Of a DNA stretch of 64,000 nucleotides, positions 52,031 through 59,600 are shown one piece after another (position 1 is the stretch's first letter; each line of letters starts with the position of its first letter). The translations under genes were made by a program, and so were the position numbers. The stretch lies in the NCBI GenBank assembly GCA_035566435.1, contig DATMRF010000091.1:1-64000 (forward strand), given 5' to 3'. The DNA is from DATMRF01 sp035566435. GTDB lineage: Bacteria > Verrucomicrobiota > Verrucomicrobiia > Limisphaerales > UBA8199. The notes under the pieces are model-generated. The model made no database searches and had not been told where the DNA came from. It worked only from the letters and a program-made list of their open reading frames with translations.

Positions 52031-54724
52031 TCAGCCGAACAAATCCATCTGGGGAGGGGGCGCGAGTTTCTGCAGACGTTCGCGGTCTTTCTGCCGGCGA
52101 GTCACTTGCCGCACGTTGCCTTCCGGCGTCAGCTCGGATTCCTCCAGGTTGCGCAAGATTTCCTTGGCGCGCTCCAGAACATTCTTCGGCACTCCCGCCA
52201 GGCGCGCCACCTGGATGCCATAGCTTTTGTCGGTGCCGCCTTCGACAATCTTGCGCAGAAAGACCACCTGGTCGTGCCATTCGCGCACGGCGACATTGAA
52301 ATTCTTCAAGCGCGGTAACCGGGCCGCCAGCTCCGTCAGTTCGTGGTAATGCGTCGCGAACAACGCTTTGGCGCCGACCTGGTTGTGGAGGTGCTCGACG
52401 ATGCTCCAGGCCAGGCTCAAGCCGTCGAAGGTGCTCGTGCCGCGTCCAATCTCGTCCAGAATGATCAAACTGCGCGGCGTGGCGTTGTTGAGGATGTTCG
52501 CGGTCTCGCACATCTCCACCATAAAGGTAGATTGTCCGCGGGCCAGGTCGTCGCTGGCACCGATGCGAGTGAAAATGCGGTCCACGAGATCAATCCTCGC
52601 TTCAGTGGCGGGGATGAACGACCCCGTGTGCGCCAGCAGCGTCAGCAGCGCCACCTGCCGGATGTAGGTGCTCTTGCCCGCCATGTTCGGCCCGGTAATC
52701 AGGGCAATACGGGTCTGGTCGTCCAGCGCCACGTCGTTGGGCACAAAGCGTTCCTCCGTCAGGCTTTGTTCCAGGACTGGGTGGCGGCCATCCCGAATGC
52801 GCAGCACACCCGCTTCCCCGATGTGGGGCCGGCAGTAGTTATGCAGCCGTGCGGTTTCGGCGTAGGCGCCCAGCACGTCTAATTGCGCCAGGGCCGCGGC
52901 ACTCCGCTGGATTTGGGGCAACCGGCCGAGCACCTCTTCCCGGACCTTTTGGAACAGTTCGTATTCCAGTTTAACGCTCCGCTCCTCGGCGCCCAGGATC
53001 TTGCCCTCCATCTCCTTCAGTTCCGGTGTGATGAACCGCTCGCCGTTTGCAATCGTCTGTTTGCGCACATAATGGGGCGGCACTTTTTCGAGATTCGCTT
53101 TGGTAACCTCGATGTAATAGCCGAACACGGAATTGAACCTGACCTTGAGCGATTGAATGCCAGTTCGCGCAATCTCGTCCTGCTGCAGTTTGGCGAGCCA
53201 GTCCTTGCCCCCGCGCATCGCGCCGCGCAGTTCATCCAAACCGGGATCGAACCCGTCGCGTATGAGGCCGCCCTCCTTCAGCGCGAGCGGCGGCTCCTCA
53301 ACAATGGCGCGGCCGATCATCTGCGCCAGTTCGGGAAGTTGGGTGATTTGCGCCTCCAACTCCGCCAGCAGCGCGGAGGCTCCGTCCGCCTGTGCCTCGG
53401 GAGAACCGCCCGGCTCGGGGAACACCTCATCATTAAAGGAATCGCGGGAAGGGCGAGGCGTCCGCGCTGCCATTTCGCGCAAGCTCGATTTTAGTCCCGG
53501 CAGCTGCTCCAGGGCCAGCCGCAGCGCCGCCAGGTCACGGGCATTCCCCGTGCCGGCGCCCAGGCGACCGATGGTTCGCTCAAGATCGCGCACCTGCGCG
53601 ACCTGCGCGCGAAAATTTTCCTGCCTCGCGCTATCGTCAAAAAATACCTGCACCGCCTGCTGCCGGCGGCGAATCCTTTCGGCGGTCGCCAGCGGCTGCG
53701 ACAGCCAATCACGCAATCGCCGCGCGCCCATCGGGGTCACGGTGCGGTTCAGCGCGCCATATAATGATGCATTGCGCGGAGCGTCATGGTGCAGCGGCTC
53801 CAGAATTTCGAGGTGCCTCAGGGTGGTAAAATCCAGCGCCAGATAATCGCTCCGCTGATAATATGAAATGCGCGTCAGATTCCCCGCGTCCCGCCGCAGA
53901 TGCTGCGTCAGGTAGTGAAGCACCGCCCCGGCGGCTCCGATGGCCGCCGTCCGGTCTTTCAGCCCGAAACCATCCAGCGACGCGACTTTGAAATGCTCGC
54001 GCACTGTGAATAGTGCCGTCTCGGGGGCGAACACCCAGTCCTCGTATCCGTTCAGAATCCAGCCAAACGAGGCCGGCGAACTAGCCGTCCTGGCTCGCCC
54101 CTTCTCCCCGTCCGCCGGCGGTGGGGCCGCGGTGAGGGGTTGCCTGGACTCGACCGGTGCGCGGCTGCCCGCCCCTAATAAGTCACGGGTCGAGCCCGCT
54201 TCCGCCGGATATAGGATCTCTGCCGGCCGCACCCGTTGCAATTCTGTCAGCAGCGCGTTGTCGCCTTCCACCTCGGTCGTCAGAAAATCCCCGGTGGTTA
54301 AATCAGCCAGGGCAAGTCCATAGCTTTTTCCGGCGGGATAAACGGCCGCAAGAAAGTTATTGCGTTCGGCGGCGAGCATCCGTTCGTCGAAATGGGTGCC
54401 GGGGCTGAGAATTTGAGTCACCTCGCGTTTGACGAGTTGCCCGGGGCGCGCATCCTCGATCTGGTCGCAGATGGCGACCTTGCGGCCGGCCCGCAGCAGC
54501 CGGCCGATATAGGCGTTGGCGGCGTGGAACGGGATGCCGCACATCGGCACGACGCCGCGTTTGGTCAGCGCCACATTGAGCAACTGCGCCCCGAGCTGAG
54601 CGTCTTCGAAAAACAGCTCGTAGAAATCACCCAGCCGGAACAGCAGCAAGGCATCCTTGGGCAGTTCGCCCTTGATGCGGCGATACTGCGCCATCATGGG
54701 TGTGAGTTGCGTGTCGCTGGTCAT
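52031..54724 (-). CDS. mutS: DNA mismatch repair protein MutS
   Basis: ATG 54724 (GTG one codon upstream is an alternative) gives 897 residues. The mismatch-recognition motif LLFRLGDFYELFFEDAQ is in domain I; the ATPase shows GPNMAGKSTYIRQ and SLIILDEIGRGTSTFDGL. Two low-complexity insertions stand out: about 35 residues in the connector domain (encoded near 54065-54190; PLTAAPPPADGEKGRARTAS) and about 30 residues near 53370-53470 (RTPRPSRDSFNDEVFPEPGG). Their GC-rich DNA resembles dispersed repeats. Family proteins are usually a little shorter, which fits in-frame insertions. Confidence 0.93.
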   Translation of the reverse strand: MTSDTQLTPMMAQYRRIKGELPKDALLLFRLGDFYELFFEDAQLGAQLLNVALTKRGVVPMCGIPFHAANAYIGRLLRAGRKVAICDQIEDARPGQLVKREVTQILSPGTHFDERMLAAERNNFLAAVYPAGKSYGLALADLTTGDFLTTEVEGDNALLTELQRVRPAEILYPAEAGSTRDLLGAGSRAPVESRQPLTAAPPPADGEKGRARTASSPASFGWILNGYEDWVFAPETALFTVREHFKVASLDGFGLKDRTAAIGAAGAVLHYLTQHLRRDAGNLTRISYYQRSDYLALDFTTLRHLEILEPLHHDAPRNASLYGALNRTVTPMGARRLRDWLSQPLATAERIRRRQQAVQVFFDDSARQENFRAQVAQVRDLERTIGRLGAGTGNARDLAALRLALEQLPGLKSSLREMAARTPRPSRDSFNDEVFPEPGGSPEAQADGASALLAELEAQITQLPELAQMIGRAIVEEPPLALKEGGLIRDGFDPGLDELRGAMRGGKDWLAKLQQDEIARTGIQSLKVRFNSVFGYYIEVTKANLEKVPPHYVRKQTIANGERFITPELKEMEGKILGAEERSVKLEYELFQKVREEVLGRLPQIQRSAAALAQLDVLGAYAETARLHNYCRPHIGEAGVLRIRDGRHPVLEQSLTEERFVPNDVALDDQTRIALITGPNMAGKSTYIRQVALLTLLAHTGSFIPATEARIDLVDRIFTRIGASDDLARGQSTFMVEMCETANILNNATPRSLIILDEIGRGTSTFDGLSLAWSIVEHLHNQVGAKALFATHYHELTELAARLPRLKNFNVAVREWHDQVVFLRKIVEGGTDKSYGIQVARLAGVPKNVLERAKEILRNLEESELTPEGNVRQVTRRQKDRERLQKLAPPPQMDLFG

Positions 54725-54788
54725 CACTCGGAAACTAGCGGCATCTCCCCGAATGCGGAAGGATAAATCCGGAGCCCGCCGGCAAAAC

Positions 54789-55766
54789 TCAGGAAAAGCT
54801 CAGCCCGGCCTCGCGTCCGATTTGGAACAGGTGTTCCCTGGCGCCGGTGTATTCTTCGGCGGTGGCCAGGTGTTCGAGCATCAGCGGCGGGCGGTGCGGC
54901 AGTTGCGCGAGGCGCCGCAGATAAGTGGAATAATCGAGCGCGCCTTTGCCGGGCGCCACTTCGCGAAAGTGGACGTTCATCTCGACGTCCCAGGTCAAAT
55001 CTTTGGCATGGCAGCTCACGATCCAGCGGCCCAGCTTGTCGAAGCATTCATTGAGCAAATCGGTGTTGTGATAAAACTTCTCGGGGCTGTTAACCAGGTT
55101 GCAGGGGTCCAGGTGGACGGCGAACGCTTCGCGGTCCACGGCTTTGATCATCTTTAAGTAATGGTCCGGGTTGTCCGGCCAGGCCCATCCCATTACCTCG
55201 TAGCAGAATTTTGCGCGCCTCGGTTTCACCGCGTCGATGATGTTGCGGGCGTTCTCGACGCTGGCCTCGAAAAACCGGCGTGACAGATTTTCCGGATGCG
55301 GACCGAACCAGGAGGTCGGACTGAATGAGCCGGCGATATCGACACAGCAAAGCGCGCCGACGGCTTCGGCCAGCGCCAGGCCGTCCGTGACCGTCTGCAA
55401 GTTCTGGCACCGCTTGTCGGCGTCGGCGTCCAGGAGGTTGACCCAGCGGCCCACTTCAGCAATGACAACATCGTGTTTGGCAAACGCCTCGGTCAACGCG
55501 CGGATACGATCGGTGTCCTTCAGCGGAACATTGGGACAATACGCGGCGCGGTAACCGAGCCGGCGGTGAGCCAGCGCGAGCTCCTCGGGGACATCCGTTT
55601 TTGCGAACGCGGGTCCGCCCAGGCGGAGTGGCCCGGGTTTATGCTCCGCGCCACGGGCTTGATTCCAGGAAGTCGAAGCGGGGCTGAATAAGGCAGCGGC
55701 TGCAGCGATTTGGAATGAGTCGCGAACGAAGGCACGGCGGGTTGACTTGTGCGGTTCCATGCGCAT
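54789..55766 (-). CDS. sugar phosphate isomerase/epimerase family protein, Tat signal
   Basis: ATG 55766 gives 325 residues beginning MRMEPHKSTRRAFVRDSFQI, with the twin-arginine motif and a hydrophobic stretch (AAAAALF) as in exported TIM-barrel proteins of this family. The barrel (about 45-320) shows CCVDIAGSFSPTSWFG, ENARNIIDAVKPRRAKFCYE and FAVHLDPCNLVNSPEKFYHN, with H/D/E metal-ligand candidates typical of the xylose-isomerase-like fold (AP_endonuc_2). Substrate unknown. The frame extends to 55925 but the Tat signal sets the start. Confidence 0.8.
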   Translation of the reverse strand: MRMEPHKSTRRAFVRDSFQIAAAAALFSPASTSWNQARGAEHKPGPLRLGGPAFAKTDVPEELALAHRRLGYRAAYCPNVPLKDTDRIRALTEAFAKHDVVIAEVGRWVNLLDADADKRCQNLQTVTDGLALAEAVGALCCVDIAGSFSPTSWFGPHPENLSRRFFEASVENARNIIDAVKPRRAKFCYEVMGWAWPDNPDHYLKMIKAVDREAFAVHLDPCNLVNSPEKFYHNTDLLNECFDKLGRWIVSCHAKDLTWDVEMNVHFREVAPGKGALDYSTYLRRLAQLPHRPPLMLEHLATAEEYTGAREHLFQIGREAGLSFS

Positions 55767-55936
55767 GTTCTCCCATTTCCGGCCGCTGGATTCAAGTCTC
55801 GCCACCATAGTATTTTGCCACAAAGGGGGCGCAAAGGGCACAAAAGGAACGTTTTGCTTTAGAGCCTTGGGTTGTGCAGGGTACCGCCTGGCAGCCGAAC
55901 CGCGAAAGCCATGACGCCGCAGCATAAAGCAGGAAA

Positions 55937-58651
55937 GTGACCCTCTACGACCTTATCCCCCGGGGCGACCGGCCCGGCAACGACGTGTTGCTGGGTCAAT
56001 TCCTCGAATACACGGAAAGCAAGCACCTCCAGCTTTATCCGGCGCAGGAGGCGGCCATCCTGGAATTGTTCGAGGAGAAAAACGTCGTCCTCAATACTCC
56101 GACCGGTTCGGGCAAATCGCTGGTCGCGGCGGCGCTCCATTTCAAAGCGATGGTCCAGGGCAAACGTTCGGTTTATACCTGCCCAATCAAGGCTCTGGTC
56201 AATGAGAAATGGCTGGGCTTGTGCCGCGAGTTCGGTCCCGACAACGTCGGCCTGAGCACCGGCGACGCATCGGTGAACCGCGACGCGCCGATCCTCTGTT
56301 GCACGGCCGAAATCCTGGCGAATATCGCCCTGCGCGAAGGCGCGGCGGCAAACGTCCAGGAGGTCATCATGGACGAGTTCCATTACTACGCCGACCGCGA
56401 ACGCGGCGTCGCCTGGCAGGTACCGTTGCTGACGCTGCCCCAGGCGCGGTTTCTATTGATGTCGGCGACGCTCGGCGACACCACCTTTTTCGAAGGGGAG
56501 CTCACCCGGCTTAACGGGCGCCCGACGGTCACGGTGGCTTCCAAAGAACGGCCGGTGCCGCTCGAGTTTGCTTACTCCGAACTGCCGCTGGCGACTACGC
56601 TCGAACAGCTCGTCGCCCAAGGCAAGGCGCCAGTCTATATCGTTCATTTCACACAGTTGGAAGCGGCCCAGAGTGCGCAGGACTTCACCAGCATCAATGT
56701 CTGCACGCGCGAGGAGAAGGCTGCCATCGGCAACGCGCTCGAGGGCTTCAAGTTCACCAGCCCCTACGGGCCGGACATACGCAAATGGCTCAAGCACGGC
56801 ATCGGGCTGCACCATGCCGGCCTGCTGCCCAAGTACCGCGTGCTGGTCGAGCAACTGGCGCAAAAGGGCCTTTTGAAACTCATCTGTGGCACCGACACCC
56901 TGGGCGTCGGCATCAATGTCCCCATCCGCACTGTCCTCTTCACCCGTCTCTGCAAATTCGACGGTGAAAAAACCGCTATCCTGACCGCGCGCGATTTTCA
57001 CCAGATCGCCGGGCGCGCGGGGCGCAAAGGATTCGATGACCGTGGCTGGGTTGTGGCTCAGGCGCCCGAACACGCCGTCGAAAATCTTAAGCTGGAGGGC
57101 AAGGCTGCGCGTGACGGCAAAAAGGTCGTCAAACGCAAACCGCCCGAGAAAAATTTCGTCAACTGGGACAAGAACACCTACACTCGCCTGATCGCGGCGC
57201 AGCCCGAACGTCTCACGTCCCGCTTTCAGGTGTCCCATGCGATGCTGCTGAACGTCCTGAGCCGGGACGGGGACGGCTGCCGCGCCATGCAGCGGATGCT
57301 CGCCCACTGCCACGAAACGCCCAAAGCCAGGAAGCACCACACCAAACGCGCCTGGCAATTGTTCCGTTCCCTGGTGGACCGAAAGATTATCGAGATCGTC
57401 CCGCCTCGGGAGGGCGAGCGTCCCCGCGAGCCCCATCCCCCTCCCTCAAATCAGGGCTCGTCAGGAGCCTCGCCCTCCCAGGGCCGCAAACTCCGCGTCA
57501 ATGTCGAGCTGCAGGAAGACTTCTCGATGGACCAGACCCTCTCGCTGTACCTCCTCGAGACGCTTCCGCTCATCGACCCCCAGGCGCCCGATTACCCGCT
57601 GGTGTTGCTGACGCTGGTCGAATCCATCCTCGAAGACCCGGACATCATCCTGCGCAAGCAGCTCAACAAGGTGAAAGACCAGAAGATGGCGGAGATGAAG
57701 ATGGTGGGCATCGAGTACGATGAGCGGATGGAAGAGTTGGAAAAGCTGGAATACCCAAAGCCGAACCGGGAGTTCGTGTATTCGACCTTCAACGCTTTCG
57801 CGGACAAGCATCCATGGGTCGGCCAGGAGAACATCCGCCCCAAGTCCATCGCGCGCGAAATGTTCGAAACCTTCCGGTCGTTCGCCGATTACATCCGCGA
57901 TTACGAATTGCAGCGCGCGGAGGGCGTGCTGCTGCGGCACCTCAACAGCGTCTATAAAGTGCTGGCGCAAACCGTCCCCGACATGGCCAAAACCGATCCG
58001 GTGCGCGAAATGGAGCTGTATCTCATCACGATGATCCGCCAGGTCGATTCCAGCCTGCTCGACGAGTGGGAAAAGATGCGCGACCCGAATTACCAGCGCA
58101 CCGAGACCAAAGAGGTGCGCCCGCCCGGGGCCGAAGAAGCTGAGAAGGACATCACCCGCGACACAAGAGCGTTCACGGCGGCCATCCGCAACCGCATCTT
58201 CACCTTTCTGCGTGGGTTGGTGAACCAGGATTACGAAAGCGCTCTTGCGAGCTTGAACGCTCCGTCGCTTGAGGTTGAGCCCTCCCAACAGGGCGAGCGT
58301 CCCCGCGAGCCCCAATTTCAACTACCGGGTCAGGGCTCGCCAGAAGCCTCGCCCTCCCGGGAACCCTCGCCCTTGCCAGGCGACGACCAAGGCTGGACTC
58401 CCGAGCGCCTGCAGCAAGCGGTGGAAGCCTTTCACTCCGGGCACCAGCGCATCTGCCTCGATCCTAATGCGCGCAACCTGCGCCATACTTACGTATTGCC
58501 CTCGCAGGACAAACGCACGTGGCGCGTGCAGCAGATGCTCGTCGATCCCGACGAACACAACGATTGGGTGGCGGAGTTCGAGGTGGATTTGGCGAAGTCA
58601 AGGATGGCGAACGAGCCTAGCCTTTGCCTGCGGCGAATCGGGAGTCTGTAA
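55937..58651 (+). CDS. DEAD/DEAH-box helicase with DUF3516-like C-terminal region
   Basis: GTG 55937 gives 904 residues. Superfamily 2 motifs: Walker A TPTGSGKS (54-61), MDEFHYYADRERG (DEAD-box equivalent, D146-E-F-H), LMSATLGD and QIAGRAGRKGFD. The C-terminal part (about 500-900) is of the DUF3516 type found in bacterial Ski2-like helicases. Two short Pro/Arg/Glu-rich insertions at about 491-514 and 785-808 (REGERPREPHPPP and QGERPREPQFQLP) interrupt it and are encoded by palindromic repeats. It probably unwinds RNA or DNA in an unknown process. It is divergent from the Tat-exported isomerase gene. Confidence 0.88.
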   Translation: MTLYDLIPRGDRPGNDVLLGQFLEYTESKHLQLYPAQEAAILELFEEKNVVLNTPTGSGKSLVAAALHFKAMVQGKRSVYTCPIKALVNEKWLGLCREFGPDNVGLSTGDASVNRDAPILCCTAEILANIALREGAAANVQEVIMDEFHYYADRERGVAWQVPLLTLPQARFLLMSATLGDTTFFEGELTRLNGRPTVTVASKERPVPLEFAYSELPLATTLEQLVAQGKAPVYIVHFTQLEAAQSAQDFTSINVCTREEKAAIGNALEGFKFTSPYGPDIRKWLKHGIGLHHAGLLPKYRVLVEQLAQKGLLKLICGTDTLGVGINVPIRTVLFTRLCKFDGEKTAILTARDFHQIAGRAGRKGFDDRGWVVAQAPEHAVENLKLEGKAARDGKKVVKRKPPEKNFVNWDKNTYTRLIAAQPERLTSRFQVSHAMLLNVLSRDGDGCRAMQRMLAHCHETPKARKHHTKRAWQLFRSLVDRKIIEIVPPREGERPREPHPPPSNQGSSGASPSQGRKLRVNVELQEDFSMDQTLSLYLLETLPLIDPQAPDYPLVLLTLVESILEDPDIILRKQLNKVKDQKMAEMKMVGIEYDERMEELEKLEYPKPNREFVYSTFNAFADKHPWVGQENIRPKSIAREMFETFRSFADYIRDYELQRAEGVLLRHLNSVYKVLAQTVPDMAKTDPVREMELYLITMIRQVDSSLLDEWEKMRDPNYQRTETKEVRPPGAEEAEKDITRDTRAFTAAIRNRIFTFLRGLVNQDYESALASLNAPSLEVEPSQQGERPREPQFQLPGQGSPEASPSREPSPLPGDDQGWTPERLQQAVEAFHSGHQRICLDPNARNLRHTYVLPSQDKRTWRVQQMLVDPDEHNDWVAEFEVDLAKSRMANEPSLCLRRIGSL
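57408..57479 (+). repeat. palindromic element inside the helicase ORF (copy 1)
   Basis: GGGAGGGCGAGCGTCCCCGC followed by GAGCCCC, and GGGCTCGTCAGGAGCC followed by TCGCCCTCCC, form inverted arms (outer 11 and inner 7 bases match) around a 20-nt centre. It is read in frame as REGERPREP...GSSGASPS. Confidence 0.7.
58291..58358 (+). repeat. palindromic element inside the helicase ORF (copy 2)
   Basis: A second copy, GGGCGAGCGTCCCCGCGAGC...CAGGGCTCGCCAGAAGCCTC...GCCCTCCC, in the same orientation and reading frame about 880 bp downstream. It encodes GERPREP...GSPEASPS. Both copies keep the frame open. Confidence 0.7.
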
Positions 58652-58676
58652 GCAGTAGTCGGCAGTTTGGAGGAGC

Positions 58677-58775
58677 AAAGCGGCAGAGGACAGCCGCACT
58701 ACAAAACCCTGCGGGCACTCGTGGGAGCCACGGCACACGCTTGCGTTTTGGAGTGCGGCTGTCCTCTGCCGCTTT
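58677..58775. repeat. palindromic repeat family, copy 1 (perfect 24-bp arms)
   Basis: The left arm AAAGCGGCAGAGGACAGCCG plus CACT (58677-58700) is exactly complementary to the right arm at 58752-58775, around a 51-bp core containing CACACGCTTGCGTTTTGG. The right edge is followed by GACGTTCGCCCGAC. A second, inverted copy is at 63371-63461. Function unknown; it resembles a non-autonomous mobile or REP-like element. Confidence 0.75.
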
Positions 58776-58830
58776 GGGGACGTTCGCCCGACAGTTTTAA
58801 TCGCGCCTCTCGGCCAGGCTAACTCAGAAC

Positions 58831-59029
58831 CTATTCCACCCACCTGGTGAGACCAGTAGAACGCAAAGCGTTAACAACACTGCGCACCGCGTTCTCATCG
58901 GTCGTCTTCCAATTGAACTCGGGCGGACTCAGCGTCCCGCCCATAAACACGCGCGCATTGCGCCAGGTCATCCCGCTTTCGACTGAGGATCGCGCGCTCA
59001 AGTGCACCTCGCTCACGCCGGTCCCGGCG
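58831..59029 (-). pseudogene. displaced 3' end of cutC
   Basis: Positions 58861-59029 match the 3' part of cutC (61763-61931) over 169 bp with about five differences and no gaps, encoding SEVHLSARSSVESGMTWRNA onward to VVNALR, then continuing STGLTRWVE-stop at 58831. Similarity to cutC ends abruptly at 59030 (AGTGV boundary). The orientation is the same as cutC. It has no start and is a non-functional fragment. Confidence 0.8.
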
Positions 59030-59600
59030 ACCTTCAGCAGGCGATGGCAGAACGGCTTTAAGAATCCTCCAATGGCTGGTCGAGTGCCCGGATGCTTGCA
59101 GATTTCCAGCCATTTCCCAACCTTTCATCAGATGGCAACAGGTGGGGCTGATTCACAACGGAATTGGGGTCAGCGCCCCATTTGACTTTCACGGTAACCC
59201 GATTAAAGACAATAATCTGAACTTTGTAGTCGCTTCAAAGCGCCTGCGTGCATTCCGAGGTGTGCGGTATGAACGTCTTAGCATTCACAGGTTTTGATGC
59301 ATGCGTTGTGGCGGGGTCCAAACCTGCAAGCCAACTCTTTTTTGCTCGTCAACAAGAAACCTTGGTGACGACTGAGAGTGTTTTTCGGGCGTCGACGGAA
59401 GGGCTTTGGAACCCACAACTTGCACCGGGCGCTATTTCTTGATGCCGAACTTAATGCTTGACGATGATCTCGATCTTTGCCAACCTTCGGACAAGGGTGA
59501 GCAGGATAAGAGGCGAACTCTCCTTTGCTCGGACCGCGTTGATAGACAGGACGAGTGCCGAAAACCAGCTGGATATCATGAAGAGAGAAGGAGATACGCT
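59030..59600. other. spacer of the cutC-flanked segment
   Basis: About 570 bp between the cutC fragment and the beta-helix gene. It is more AT-rich than the surroundings (for example TTAAAGACAATAATCTGAAC) and no frame looks coding. I see no convincing promoter, though the beta-helix gene's promoter presumably lies here. Confidence 0.4.
59588..59593 (+). promoter_or_regulatory. strong ribosome-binding site deciding the beta-helix gene start
   Basis: AAGGAG lies 7 bp before ATG 59601, one of the best Shine-Dalgarno matches in the window. It fixes the start against the longer TTG-initiated frame from 59406, whose first 65 residues look unlike a protein N-terminus. Confidence 0.6.

Noticed and set aside
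59406..59600. Longer N-terminus of the beta-helix protein from TTG 59406
   Set aside because: The first 65 residues look unlike a protein start, while AAGGAG lies 7 bp before ATG 59601 next to a signal peptide.
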